A stretch of 64,000 nt of DNA from DASTEQ01 sp040905185 (GTDB lineage Bacteria > Chloroflexota > Limnocylindria > QHBO01). The translations under genes and the position numbers were made by a program. The notes under the pieces were generated by a model. The model was not told the origin of the DNA, searched no databases, and worked only from the letters and a program-made list of their open reading frames with translations. The stretch spans positions 248,001 to 312,000 of the forward strand of contig JBBDRZ010000007.1 in NCBI GenBank assembly GCA_040905185.1, written 5' to 3'. This document shows, one piece after another, positions 41,909-50,482 of this stretch. The stretch's first letter is position 1, and each line of letters begins with the position of its first letter.

Positions 41909-43270
41909 TCAGCGGGACTCGATCGGAACGTACTCGCGCGCGGGCGCGCCGGTGTACACCTGGCGCGGGCGAGCGATCTTGGTCTCGGGGTCCTCGATCA
42001 TCTCCTTCCACTGGGCGATCCAGCCCGGCAGCCGCCCCATGGCGAACAGCGCGGTGAACATGTTCTTCGGGAAGCCGATGGCGCGGTAGATGAGGCCCGA
42101 GTAGAAGTCGACGTTGGGGTACAGGCGGCGCTCGATGAAGTACTCGTCGCTGAGCGCGGTCTCCTCGAGCCGCTTGGCGATCTCGAACAGCTCCCCGTCG
42201 GCGCCCAGGGCGGCCAGGACCCGGTCGGCGGTGGCCTTGATGAGGTTGGCCCGCGGGTCGAAGTTGCGGTACACCGGGTGCCCGAAGCCGGGCAGCTTGA
42301 AGCGGTCGTCGGGGTCCTTGGCCCTGGCCACCCACTTGGCGACGTTGCCGCCGTCGGCCGCAATCCGCTCCAGGGTCTTGATAACCGTCTCGTTGGCTCC
42401 ACCATGCAGCGGCCCCCACAGGGCGCTCATCCCGGCGCTGATACAGGCGTACAGGTTCCCCTGGCCGCTGCCCACGTTGCGGACCGTCGCGGTGGACAGG
42501 TTCTGCTCGTGGTCGGCATGCATGACTAGCAGCTGCTCCAGGGCGGCGCTGACCACGGAGCTGACCTGGTACGGCTCGGCCGGGACGGCGAACATCATGT
42601 TCAGGAAGTTCGGGACGTATTCCAGGTCGTTGCGCGGGTACACGTACGGCTGCCCGATGCTCTTCTTGAAGGCCCACGCCGCCAGCGTCGGGACCTTGGC
42701 GATCAGGCGCCGGATCGTGAGCTCCACCGCGGTGCGGTCGAACGGGTCGTGGCTGTCCTGGTAGAAGGTCGACAGCCCTACGGTGCCCGAGGCCAGGACG
42801 GCCATCGGGTGGGCGTCGTACGGGAACGAGTCGAAGAAGCGCCGCATCTCCTCATGGATCAGGGTGTGATGGACGATGTCGTCCAGCCAGGCCACCATCT
42901 CGGCCTGGGTGGGCAGCTCCCCGTAGATCAGGAGATAGGCCGTTTCGAGGAAGCTGGACCGGGCCGCGATCTGCTCGATCGGGTAGCCCCGGTAGCGGAG
43001 GATCCCGGCCTCCCCGTCCAGGAACGTGATGGCGGAGGTCGAGGCGGCGGTGTTCTTGTAGCCGGGGTCGAACGTGACCAGGCCGGTCTCTGACCGCAAC
43101 TGACCGATATCGATCGCGTCGTCGCCCTCGCGGCCCCGCAGGATGGGCAGGTCCGCGGCCCGGTCGCCGAACCTGACCGCTGCCGTGTCGGGGCGGGTCA
43201 GCGTCTCGCCCCCGGTGCGACCGTCGCCCAGGCCATCGCCCCGGCCATCCCCTCCGCCATCGCCGCTCAT
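41909..43270 (-). CDS. gltA: citrate synthase
   Basis: Citrate synthase condenses oxaloacetate and acetyl-CoA, the first step of the TCA cycle. The 453-aa protein has a low-complexity Gly/Asp-rich N-terminus, then DPGYKNTAASTSAITFLDG, YRGYPIEQIA, HADHEQNLSTATVR (catalytic His), ALWGPLHGGANE and GFGHPVYRNFDPRA. The ATG at 43270 overlaps the mdh stop (ATGA). The genes mdh and gltA thus form a unit whose products act in sequence. Confidence 0.95.
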   Translation of the reverse strand: MSGDGGGDGRGDGLGDGRTGGETLTRPDTAAVRFGDRAADLPILRGREGDDAIDIGQLRSETGLVTFDPGYKNTAASTSAITFLDGEAGILRYRGYPIEQIAARSSFLETAYLLIYGELPTQAEMVAWLDDIVHHTLIHEEMRRFFDSFPYDAHPMAVLASGTVGLSTFYQDSHDPFDRTAVELTIRRLIAKVPTLAAWAFKKSIGQPYVYPRNDLEYVPNFLNMMFAVPAEPYQVSSVVSAALEQLLVMHADHEQNLSTATVRNVGSGQGNLYACISAGMSALWGPLHGGANETVIKTLERIAADGGNVAKWVARAKDPDDRFKLPGFGHPVYRNFDPRANLIKATADRVLAALGADGELFEIAKRLEETALSDEYFIERRLYPNVDFYSGLIYRAIGFPKNMFTALFAMGRLPGWIAQWKEMIEDPETKIARPRQVYTGAPAREYVPIESR

Positions 43271-44259
43271 GCGGCCAGCGCTCCCACCGCGTCGCGCTCC
43301 TCGACCAGCTCGTCGAGCGTGATCGCGATCCGCTCCGCAGCCCACTCATCGTGCTGGATGCCCTGGACGATCTCGACCTGGCCGGGCCCGGCGCCTCGCA
43401 GCGGGTAGCCGAACACGATCCCGGCCGGCACGCCGTAGCCGGTTGCGTCGCCCGGGGAGGGAACCGCGGCCGAGAAGATCTGCCCCGTCGGGGCGGCCAC
43501 GCTGCGCACGGTCTCGACGACCGCGTTGGCGGCCGAGGCCGCCGACGAGGCGCCACGGGCCGCGATGATGGCCGCTCCCCGCTGCTGGATGGTGGTGATG
43601 AAGTCGCCCCGCAGCCAGGCGTCGTCGTTGATGACTTCGGCGGCCGCACGCCCGCCGATCGTGGCGTGGAACGCGTCGGGGAACTGCGTCGCGGAGTGGT
43701 TGCCCCAGATCACGAGGTCACGCACCTCGGCCACGCTGGCACCGGCGCGCCGGGCCAGCAGGGCTCGACCCCGCGTCTCGTCCAGCATGGTCATGGCGAA
43801 CCACCGGTCGCGGGGAATGTCGAGAGCGGCGGTGGACGCGATCAGGCAGTTCGTGTTGCACGGATTGCCCACCACCAGGACCCGGACGTCATCCGCGGCG
43901 TTGGCAGCCAGCGACCGACCCTGCGCACCGAAGATCCCGGCGTTGACGCCCAGCAGGTCCTTGCGCTCCATGCCCGGCCCACGCGGGACGGCGCCCACCA
44001 GCAGGGCCCAGTTGGCATTGCGGAAGGCCTCATCGGGCCGGGCAGTCGTAACCACACCGCCCAGGAGCGGGAATGCGCAGTCCTCCAGCTCCATGGCCAC
44101 TCCGTCGAGCGACGGGAGGGCCGCCTCCAGCTCCAGCAGGCGCAGCTCGACGCTGGTCTGGGGTCCAAACATCTGGCCCGATGCGATGCGGAACACGAGC
44201 GCGTAGCCGATCTGGCCGGCCGCGCCGGTGACTGCCACCGTCACACGCTGATCGGGCAT
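43267..44259 (-). CDS. mdh: malate dehydrogenase
   Basis: This enzyme oxidises malate to oxaloacetate with NAD. The 330 aa include the Rossmann motif VTGAAGQIGYAL, VGAVPRGPGMERKDLL (substrate loop with Arg), VVGNPCNTNC, LDETRGRA, and the catalytic His in WGNHSATQFPD. This is the GAAGQIxY type with a long substrate loop, as in Actinobacteria and some Chloroflexota. The ATG has a GGAG box 5 nt upstream, with a TACACT hexamer a little further upstream. It is co-transcribed with gltA. Confidence 0.95.
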   Translation of the reverse strand: MPDQRVTVAVTGAAGQIGYALVFRIASGQMFGPQTSVELRLLELEAALPSLDGVAMELEDCAFPLLGGVVTTARPDEAFRNANWALLVGAVPRGPGMERKDLLGVNAGIFGAQGRSLAANAADDVRVLVVGNPCNTNCLIASTAALDIPRDRWFAMTMLDETRGRALLARRAGASVAEVRDLVIWGNHSATQFPDAFHATIGGRAAAEVINDDAWLRGDFITTIQQRGAAIIAARGASSAASAANAVVETVRSVAAPTGQIFSAAVPSPGDATGYGVPAGIVFGYPLRGAGPGQVEIVQGIQHDEWAAERIAITLDELVEERDAVGALAA

Positions 44260-44316
44260 CGGATCTCCTTGCGAGGCCCGAGTGTATCCCCCTCCGCCCG
44301 CCCCCGTTCGGATGCG

Positions 44317-44733
44317 TCAGCCCCGCGCGATGAAATCGCGGACCGCCACCCCGATCTCGTCCCGGACGCGGCGGAACTCCGCCAACCGAGCCGCCTCGTC
44401 GCCAGTTGCGGCCGACGGGTCGTCGAACATCCATCGCTCGACGCGTCTGGCCCCCGGAATCCAGGGACACGCCTCGCAGGCCTCCTCGCAGACCGGGATC
44501 AGGGCCTCCCATGACTGCCCGATGTACTGCTCCACGGTCTTGCTCGCCTGGCGGCGGATGTCGATCCCGAGTTCGTCCATGACGGCAATCGCCTCGGGTC
44601 GAACGGCGGTGGCCTCCATGCCCGCCGAATGCGCGTCGAAGCGGCCGTCTCCCCAGGCGCGGAGCATGGCTTCCGCCATCTGGGAGCGTGCCGAGTTGTG
44701 CTGGCACAGGAACAGGATTCGGTGGGGCGCCAT
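44317..44733 (-). CDS. arsC: arsenate reductase (thioredoxin-coupled, LMW-PTP fold)
   Basis: A 138-aa low-molecular-weight PTP-fold protein. The P-loop LCQHNSARSQ gives Cys10 and Arg16. Cys82, Cys86 and Cys89 follow in PVCEEACEACP. The Cys10/82/89 pattern matches thioredoxin-coupled ArsC such as that of pI258, so it probably reduces arsenate to arsenite. The C-terminal WMFDDPS region fits the family. No arsR, arsB or acr3 is next to it. Confidence 0.9.
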   Translation of the reverse strand: MAPHRILFLCQHNSARSQMAEAMLRAWGDGRFDAHSAGMEATAVRPEAIAVMDELGIDIRRQASKTVEQYIGQSWEALIPVCEEACEACPWIPGARRVERWMFDDPSAATGDEAARLAEFRRVRDEIGVAVRDFIARG

Positions 44734-44782
44734 CAGTTTTTCAGAGCGTACCGCGGTTCAGAGTGCGTTGCTGGGGATAGGC

Positions 44783-44798
44783 TGTGGACAATTGTCAA
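44783..44798. promoter_or_regulatory. palindrome GACAATTGTC overlapping a DnaA-box-like 9-mer
   Basis: In the 208-bp gap between arsC and upp, TGTGGACAA (44783-44791, reverse of TTGTCCACA, the GC-rich DnaA-box form) overlaps a 10-bp palindrome GACAATTGTC (44787-44796). A minus-strand TTGACA lies at 44793-44798, but no -10 element sits at the right distance. Only one such box is present, so this is not an origin. Confidence 0.25.
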
Positions 44799-44865
44799 CG
44801 CTCTTTTTCAAAGTCGGGGATAAGCGGATTGCCCTCCAGTTTGACCTGCCGCTAACGTTACCCCC

Positions 44866-44932
44866 GTCCCGAAGGGGCAGCCAACGGTGCCGTCGAGTCA
44901 CATCAACGGCCCGAGGGCGGTCACTTCGGGAC
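44866..44932 (-). repeat. inverted repeat downstream of upp
   Basis: A perfect 9-bp inverted repeat, GTCCCGAAG (44866-44874) and CTTCGGGAC (44924-44932), flanks a 49-nt GC-rich loop with smaller internal pairings. It begins 9 nt after the upp stop on the minus strand. It may be a 3'-end structure or terminator of upp. No T-run is present. Confidence 0.4.
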
Positions 44933-44941
44933 CTTCCTCAT

Positions 44942-45601
44942 CTACGCCCCGGAAGACGGTGGGAACGTCCCGAACTGGCGGTCGCCGGCGTCGCCCAGGC
45001 CCGGCATGATGTAGCCCCGCTCATTCAGCTGGCGGTCGACGGCCCCGACGTGAATCTCGACATCGGGGTGCGCCCTATTCAGCGTCGCAATCCCCTCCGG
45101 CGCCGCAATCAGCGAGACCTGCTTGATGCGCGCCGCACCCCAGGCCTTGAGGATGTCGACCGTTGCCGCGCTCGAGCCACCGGTGGCCAGCATCGGATCC
45201 AGGATGAGGCAGACCTGAACGGTGGCGGCGTCGGGCAGCTTGTTGTAGTACTCGACCGGCTTGAGGGTCCGTTCGTCACGGTACAGGCCGATATGCCAGA
45301 CCTCGGCCATGGGCATCAGGTCCAGCATGGCCTCCACCATCCCCAGGCCCGCACGCAAGACCGGGACCAGGCCGACCTTGGTTTTCAGTCGCGCCCCGTT
45401 CATCGGCTCCAGCGGCGTCTCCAGCCGATACGGCTCGGTGGTCAGATCGGCCATGGCCTCGTAGCCCAGCAGCCACGACAGCTCGCGGACCAGCTCGCGG
45501 AACACCTTGGGTTCGGTGTTCCGCTCGCGCAGGAGCGACAGCTTGTGAGCAACCAGCGGGTGGGTAGAGGCGTGCACGGTGGCGGGGACGGGCTCGGGCA
45601 T
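44942..45601 (-). CDS. upp: uracil phosphoribosyltransferase
   Basis: Upp makes UMP from uracil and PRPP in pyrimidine salvage. The 219-aa protein has VPVLRAGLGMVEAM, the PRPP loop LDPMLATGGSSAATVD, and the uracil site YIMPGLGDAGDRQFG. The length is close to the usual 208-212. The ATG at 45601 follows a TAGAAT hexamer by 8 nt, so transcription may be leaderless. The gene is divergent from the bactofilin gene. Confidence 0.96.
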   Translation of the reverse strand: MPEPVPATVHASTHPLVAHKLSLLRERNTEPKVFRELVRELSWLLGYEAMADLTTEPYRLETPLEPMNGARLKTKVGLVPVLRAGLGMVEAMLDLMPMAEVWHIGLYRDERTLKPVEYYNKLPDAATVQVCLILDPMLATGGSSAATVDILKAWGAARIKQVSLIAAPEGIATLNRAHPDVEIHVGAVDRQLNERGYIMPGLGDAGDRQFGTFPPSSGA

Positions 45602-45609
45602 CGGCGGCG

Positions 45610-45615
45610 ATTCTA
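45610..45615 (-). promoter_or_regulatory. -10-like TAGAAT before upp
   Basis: On the minus strand TAGAAT ends 8 nt before the ATG at 45601. The GC-rich sequence upstream has an imperfect hairpin (CCCCGCCG ... CGGCCGGGG) where a -35 would be, and no TTGACA. Confidence 0.4.
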
Positions 45616-45750
45616 GCCCCGCCGGAAGGACGGCCGGGGTTGTGGACGGCGGACTACCGGACAGCGCGTGAGGCTGATACGCTATTCATCCACACGAATC
45701 GCGTGCGCGCGCCTCGCGTGCCCGCCCGCCCGCACCGAGAGGATGTGCAC

Positions 45751-46410
45751 ATGGTCTTTGGGAAACGTGACCCACGGGACGCGCCGCAGGAAGAGTTGAT
45801 CGGATCGCTGTACTCAGACGTCCCTGGCGAGCCGTCGACCGGCTCTCCGGCCGATGCACGTCGGGACGCGAGCGAAGGCATCCTCGACTCCCACGCGCGC
45901 TTCAATGGCAAGTTCGTCAGCGACCGTGACCTGCGCATCGATGGCGAGGCGCAGGGAGAGATCGAGTGTCAGGGGACTCTGGTCCTCAGCCCCCAGGCCC
46001 GAGTGCGCGCCAGCATCAAGGCCCACAACGTCGTCATCAATGGTGACTACGAGGGCAACGTGGATTCCGGTGGCCGCTTCGAGATTGGCTCCACCGGGCG
46101 GGTGAAGGGCGAGATCAAGACCCAGGTCCTGGTCATCAAGGAAGGCGCCTTCTTCGAAGGGTCGGTACTCATGGCCCGCAAGACGCCGGCCGAGGGTGCG
46201 GCGGGTGCCGGCGCAGCCGCCGAAGGTGGGTCCGCATCGGCCAAGTCGGGGAGCGGCGCGGCAGCCTCATCGGCCTCCGCCGGCTCCGCGAAGCTCGGCG
46301 AATCAGCTGATGCCGACGCCCTGTTCTCCAAGGAGATCATTGGCGAACCGGCCCGAGCCGGCGCCGGCAGCGCCCGGCAGCCCACCGGTCCCGGCGACGC
46401 CGACCGGTAG
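45751..46410 (+). CDS. bactofilin-family polymer-forming cytoskeletal protein
   Basis: A 219-aa bactofilin. The central region (about residues 45-145) is the right-handed beta-helix, with regular small-hydrophobic turns such as KFVSDRDLRIDGEAQGEIEC, VNGDYEGN-type repeats and GRVKGEIKTQVLVIKEGAFF. Its flanks are disordered: a charged N-terminus and an Ala/Gly/Ser-rich C-terminus. Bactofilins polymerise without nucleotide and shape cells or position proteins. The ATG has a GAGAGG box. The asparaginase gene overlaps the 3' end. Confidence 0.88.
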   Translation: MVFGKRDPRDAPQEELIGSLYSDVPGEPSTGSPADARRDASEGILDSHARFNGKFVSDRDLRIDGEAQGEIECQGTLVLSPQARVRASIKAHNVVINGDYEGNVDSGGRFEIGSTGRVKGEIKTQVLVIKEGAFFEGSVLMARKTPAEGAAGAGAAAEGGSASAKSGSGAAASSASAGSAKLGESADADALFSKEIIGEPARAGAGSARQPTGPGDADR

Positions 46411-47455
46411 CCCCGCACTCACCGTCGAGGTCACTCGCGGAGACCGGGTCGAGTCCCGGCATCGCGGGTCCATCGCCGTCGTCAACGCGGACGGCACACG
46501 AGTCGCCCATCTGGGCGACCCGGACGAGCCGACCTTTCTCCGCTCATCGGCCAAGCCGTTCCAGTTGGCGCCGTTCGTCGCATCCGGGCGCTTCGACGCC
46601 TACAACTTCCCGGATCCGGTCCAGACCCTGGCCGTCATGGCCGCCAGCCACGCCGGCGAGGACCGCCACGTGCGCCTGGTCCAGGGCGCGCTGCGCGCGG
46701 GCGGGCTGAGTCGATCCGCCCTCCAATGCGGAACGCACACTCCGTTCGACGCGGAGACCGCCCAGCGCCTGGCCCGTGACGGCGAGCCGCCGAACGAGCT
46801 GCGCCACAACTGCTCCGGAAAGCACGCCGCCATGGCCCTGCATGCCAAGGCCGCGGGCTGGGACGTGGACAGCTACTGGCAGCCCGATCACCCGATCCAG
46901 CAGCTGGCCCTGGAGACCGTGGCGGCGGTTTCCGGCGTCCCCGCCCGCCGAATCGGGACCGCGACCGACGGCTGCGGCGTGGTCAGCTTCGCGATACCCC
47001 TGCGCGCCATCGCGCGCGCCTACGCGCGCCTGGCCGATCCGGCCGGCTTGACCGATGCGCCCCTGCGCGAGGCGTTGACCCGGATTCGCGACGCCATGCT
47101 GGCCCATCCCGAGCTGGTGTCCGGTGAACGGCGGCAATTCGACACCGACCTGATGCGCGCCGCGCCCGGGCGGCTGGTGGCCAAGGGCGGTGCCGAGGGG
47201 CTGCGCTGCGTGGGCCTGCTACCGGGTGGGATGGGCGCCGATGCGCCCGCGGCCGGCGTGGCGGTGAAGATCGAGGACGGCGACGCGGCCCGCCGGGCAG
47301 GCGCCGCCGCGACCTGCGAGGCGCTGCGTCAGATCGGCTTCCTGGGGGAAGTGGAGCTGTCCCAGCTGGCCGACTATGCCGCGCCGCCCATCCGCGACGT
47401 GCCCCGTGGCGAGGTCGTCGGGGAGGTGCGGGCCGCCTTCACCCTGGCCCGCTGA
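46340..47455 (+). CDS. asparaginase II-family protein
   Basis: A 371-aa member of the thermolabile/type II (Rhizobium-like) asparaginase family. Landmarks are VEVTRGDRVESRHRG, FLRSSAKPFQL, AASHAGEDRHV, LRHNCSGKHAAM, and ATDGCGVVSFAIPL, with GGAEGLRCVGLLP. It probably hydrolyses asparagine to aspartate and ammonia. The start is uncertain: the TTG at 46340 follows an AGGAG box by 4 nt, whereas an ATG at 46310 is also in frame. Both overlap the bactofilin end, so translation may be coupled. Confidence 0.88.
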   Translation: MANRPEPAPAAPGSPPVPATPTGSPALTVEVTRGDRVESRHRGSIAVVNADGTRVAHLGDPDEPTFLRSSAKPFQLAPFVASGRFDAYNFPDPVQTLAVMAASHAGEDRHVRLVQGALRAGGLSRSALQCGTHTPFDAETAQRLARDGEPPNELRHNCSGKHAAMALHAKAAGWDVDSYWQPDHPIQQLALETVAAVSGVPARRIGTATDGCGVVSFAIPLRAIARAYARLADPAGLTDAPLREALTRIRDAMLAHPELVSGERRQFDTDLMRAAPGRLVAKGGAEGLRCVGLLPGGMGADAPAAGVAVKIEDGDAARRAGAAATCEALRQIGFLGEVELSQLADYAAPPIRDVPRGEVVGEVRAAFTLAR

Positions 47456-47482
47456 GGTTCACGCCGCTTCAGCGCGCGGGGT

Positions 47483-48232
47483 TCAGGCCAGCCAGCCGCG
47501 AACCACGTCGGCGAGCCGGATGAAGACCGGGGCAAGCAGAAGGGCCGGCAGGAAGTTGGCCAGCCGCACCGTCTTGAGGCCGAGCAGGTGGAGCGCGACC
47601 CCGAGCAGGATGATGCCGCCGGTGGCGGTGATGATCAGGATGGTGGCGTCGTCGAGGAAGGGCTCCAACAGGAAGGCGGTGGCGGCGATCGTGCCCTGTA
47701 CCACGAGCACGGTGAGTGCGGATAGGCCGACCCCCCAGCCCAGCACCGCGGCAAAGGCGATGGATGCCACACCGTCGAGCAGCGACTTGATGGCCAGCAG
47801 CTCGGTGTCGCCGGTGAGCCCGTTCTGGAGCGAGCCCAGGATCGTGAGCGGGCCGACGCAGAACACCAGCGACGCCGTCACGAACCCTTCGGCCACCCGG
47901 CCGCCGGAGCCGCTCCCCGAGGTCTCGGCACGGCCGAATCGCCGCTGGAACCACGCGCCGAGCGCCTCGAGCCCATCATGCAACCGCAGCAGCTCACCCA
48001 ACGCCACACCCACCAGGATGGCCCCCAGGACCGCCAGTTCGTCCCCGGGCTGGACCGCGGGATCGGTGAACAGGCGCGACCCGAGCGAGACCGAGATGAC
48101 CAGGGTGAAGAACCCGAGCCCGGTGACCAGGCTCTCCTGCATTCGGGCCGGCATGCGGCTCCCCACCAGCAGTCCCAGGCCCGTGCCCAGCAGGACGGTG
48201 ATGACGTTCAGGATGGTGCCGGTCAGGAACAC
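47483..48232 (-). CDS. DUF554 family membrane protein
   Basis: A 249-aa hydrophobic protein with about seven membrane segments. It has GTILNVITVLLGTGLGLLVG at the start, LVFCVGPLTILGSLQNGLTGD and KSLLDGVASIAFA in the middle, as in DUF554 (YdfK/YqgA-like) membrane proteins. Its role is not known. The open frame extends upstream to 48883, but the GTG at 48232 precedes the first hydrophobic segment. The divergent SGNH gene starts only 21 bp away. Confidence 0.8.
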   Translation of the reverse strand: MFLTGTILNVITVLLGTGLGLLVGSRMPARMQESLVTGLGFFTLVISVSLGSRLFTDPAVQPGDELAVLGAILVGVALGELLRLHDGLEALGAWFQRRFGRAETSGSGSGGRVAEGFVTASLVFCVGPLTILGSLQNGLTGDTELLAIKSLLDGVASIAFAAVLGWGVGLSALTVLVVQGTIAATAFLLEPFLDDATILIITATGGIILLGVALHLLGLKTVRLANFLPALLLAPVFIRLADVVRGWLA

Positions 48233-48253
48233 GGTCGTATTGTGGATGGGTGG

Positions 48254-48943
48254 GTGATAAGCGGACGTGAACTCACCGCGCTGGCAGGCGCGCTGCTCAT
48301 CGGCGCCGCGTGCACCGTGACCGCCGAGCCGACTCCATCCTCGATGGGCGCGCGCTATGTCGCGCTGGGGGACTCGTACACGATCGGCACCGCAGTCTCC
48401 TCGACCGACAGCTGGCCCAGCCAGCTGGTGGCCCGCCTGGACGGCCGCCTCGAGCTGATCGCCAACCTCGGGGTCAACGGGTACAGCACCGATGACCTGA
48501 TCGTCGCCGAGCTGCCAGCCCTGGACGACCTTGCTCCGGAGTTCGTGACGGTCCAGATCGGCGTCAACGACGTGGTGCGCGGTATTCCACAAGCGACCTA
48601 CGCGGCAAACGTCGAGCTCATCCTGGATGCGCTGCTCGAGCGGCTGGCGCCCACGCGCATCCTGGCCGTGGCGACGCCGGACTACACGCTGACGCCAGCG
48701 GGTTCCTCGTTTGGCGACCCGGCCCAGCAGAGCGCGGAGATCGCCCGCTTCAACGACGTGCTCCGCGTTGCGGCCGAGGCGCGGGGCGTCGCCTTCGTGC
48801 CGGACATCTACGAGATCTCGCGCCGGGTCACCTCGGATCCTGCGCTCGTGGCGGGCGACGGGCTTCATCCCAGCGGCGCGCAATACGCCCTGTGGGTCGA
48901 TGCCATCCTTCCGGTGGCCGAGGCGCTGATCGGCGCCAACTGA
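48254..48943 (+). CDS. SGNH/GDSL-family hydrolase lipoprotein
   Basis: A 229-aa lipid-anchored esterase of the SGNH fold. The signal ends in LLIGAAC (Cys at about 20). Block I is VALGDSYTIG (catalytic Ser), block III is VQIGVNDV (Asn), and block V is DGLHPSGAQY (Asp and His). The Gly of block II sits in NLGVNGYS. It would hydrolyse esters of lipids or sugars outside the membrane. The GTG at 48254 gives the cleanest signal peptide; an earlier GTG at 48242 is possible. A TATTGT hexamer ends 10 nt before the chosen start. Confidence 0.88.
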   Translation: MISGRELTALAGALLIGAACTVTAEPTPSSMGARYVALGDSYTIGTAVSSTDSWPSQLVARLDGRLELIANLGVNGYSTDDLIVAELPALDDLAPEFVTVQIGVNDVVRGIPQATYAANVELILDALLERLAPTRILAVATPDYTLTPAGSSFGDPAQQSAEIARFNDVLRVAAEARGVAFVPDIYEISRRVTSDPALVAGDGLHPSGAQYALWVDAILPVAEALIGAN

Positions 48944-48963
48944 GCGGTACCATCGCGGAGCCC

Positions 48964-50469
48964 ATGAGCGCCCAACGCAGCACCAGCTCCGACGAGCGGC
49001 CGATCCGGGTCCGGATGGCGCCGAGCCCCACCGGGCCGCTGCATATCGGCACCGCGCGGACCAGTCTGTACAACTACCTGTTCGCGCGCGCGACCGGCGG
49101 GACCTACGTGCTCCGGATCGAGGACACCGACCTCGCCCGCAGCACCCCCGAATTCGAGAACGACATCCTGGACAACCTCCACTGGCTGGGGATCACCTGG
49201 GACGAGGGGCCGCAGACGGCAGGCGGCGAGGACATCGGTCTATTCGGACCCTACCGGCAGAGCCTTCGCATGGACCGATACGCCCGCGAGGCGGCTCGGC
49301 TCCTCCAGAGCGGGGCCGCCTACCACTGCTGGTGCACCCCCGAGGAGCTGGACGCCGTCCGCCGCGTGCAGGAGGCCAACCGGGAAGCCCCCCGCTACAA
49401 CGGGCGCTGCCTGCGGCTGACGGATGCCGATCGGGCCGCATTCGAGGCCGAGGGCCGGCGCCCGGCCCTCCGCTTCCGGGTCGCGCCGGAAACCATCCGC
49501 TTCGACGACCTGATCCGGGGCGAGGTCGAGTTCGACAACGCCCTGCTGGGCGACTTCGTGATCGTGCGTGCCGATGGCGTGCCGCTCTACCACTTCGTGG
49601 TGGTCGTCGACGACGAGCAGATGGAGATCAGCCACGTCGTCCGGGGCGAGGACCACCTCTCCAATACCCCCAAGCACATCGCGCTCATCCGGGCCCTGGG
49701 CTATCGCGAGCCGGTCTTTGGCCACATCCCGCTCATCCTGAATCCGGATCGGTCCAAGATGAGCAAGCGGAAGTCGCAGACCGCGATCAGCGACTACCGG
49801 GCCGAGGGGTACCTGCCCGAGGCGATGGTCAACTTCCTGGCCTTCCTGGGCTGGTCGCCGGGGACCGAGGAGGAAATCTTCAGCCTGGACGAGCTGGCCG
49901 CGAGGTTCGAGATCGGGGCGGTCCACAAGGCGGGAGCGGTCTTCGATCGCGACCGGCTTGACCACCTCAACGGGGTCTACATCCGCTCCCTGACCGATGC
50001 CGACCTCGCGTTGCGGCTGCGGCCGCTGCTGTCGGAGGCGATCTCGGACGCGACGCTGGCCGGGCTGGTGCCGCTGCTGCGCGAGCGCATGGTGCGCCTG
50101 ACCGATGCGGTCGAGCTGTCCGGGTTCCTGGCCGAATCCGACGACGTGGTGGCAGCCTGGTGGAGCGTGGCGGAGCTCCTGCCCACGGGCCGGGACGGGG
50201 CCGAGGTGGCCGGCGCGCTGGGGGTCGCGCGCGATGCGCTGATGGCGTGCGGGGAGTGGTCGGCCGAGGTGCTGGAGGCGGCCGCACGAGCTGCGGCCGA
50301 CGCGCTGGGCTGGAAGGCCGGCGACTTCTTCCGCCCCCTCCGGCTGGCGGTGACGGGGAAGGCCGTATCGCCGCCCCTCTTCGGCTCCATGGTCCTGCTG
50401 GGCCGCGAACGGACGCTGGCTCGCCTGGATGCGGCGTTGGAACGGCTGCGAGCCGGGGCTCCGGCGTGA
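48964..50469 (+). CDS. gltX: glutamyl-tRNA synthetase
   Basis: A 501-aa class I aminoacyl-tRNA synthetase that charges tRNA-Glu. It has the HIGH-like motif APSPTGPLHIGTA, the VLRIEDTDLARS segment, the zinc knuckle CWC with a later Cys in YNGRC, the WDEGP loop, and the KMSKR motif. The C-terminal helical anticodon-binding part is complete. The frame is open upstream to 48892, but the ATG at 48964 gives the right N-terminus. A TACCAT hexamer lies 10 nt before it. Whether it also charges tRNA-Gln is unknown. Confidence 0.96.
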   Translation: MSAQRSTSSDERPIRVRMAPSPTGPLHIGTARTSLYNYLFARATGGTYVLRIEDTDLARSTPEFENDILDNLHWLGITWDEGPQTAGGEDIGLFGPYRQSLRMDRYAREAARLLQSGAAYHCWCTPEELDAVRRVQEANREAPRYNGRCLRLTDADRAAFEAEGRRPALRFRVAPETIRFDDLIRGEVEFDNALLGDFVIVRADGVPLYHFVVVVDDEQMEISHVVRGEDHLSNTPKHIALIRALGYREPVFGHIPLILNPDRSKMSKRKSQTAISDYRAEGYLPEAMVNFLAFLGWSPGTEEEIFSLDELAARFEIGAVHKAGAVFDRDRLDHLNGVYIRSLTDADLALRLRPLLSEAISDATLAGLVPLLRERMVRLTDAVELSGFLAESDDVVAAWWSVAELLPTGRDGAEVAGALGVARDALMACGEWSAEVLEAAARAAADALGWKAGDFFRPLRLAVTGKAVSPPLFGSMVLLGRERTLARLDAALERLRAGAPA

Positions 50470-50482
50470 GGGCCCCGCCTCG

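Noticed and set aside
43200..43270. GGCGATGG-like repeats at the start of gltA
   Set aside because: They encode a Gly/Asp-rich N-terminal tail of citrate synthase; a short low-complexity stretch, not a mobile or regulatory repeat.
44783..44830. Possible chromosome origin
   Set aside because: Only one DnaA-box-like 9-mer is present, with no dnaA, dnaN or gidA gene near.
44821..44941. Possible riboswitch in the arsC-upp gap
   Set aside because: The paired elements were compared with c-di-GMP, cobalamin, ydaO and guanidine motifs from memory. None matched, and on the plus strand there is no downstream gene to control.
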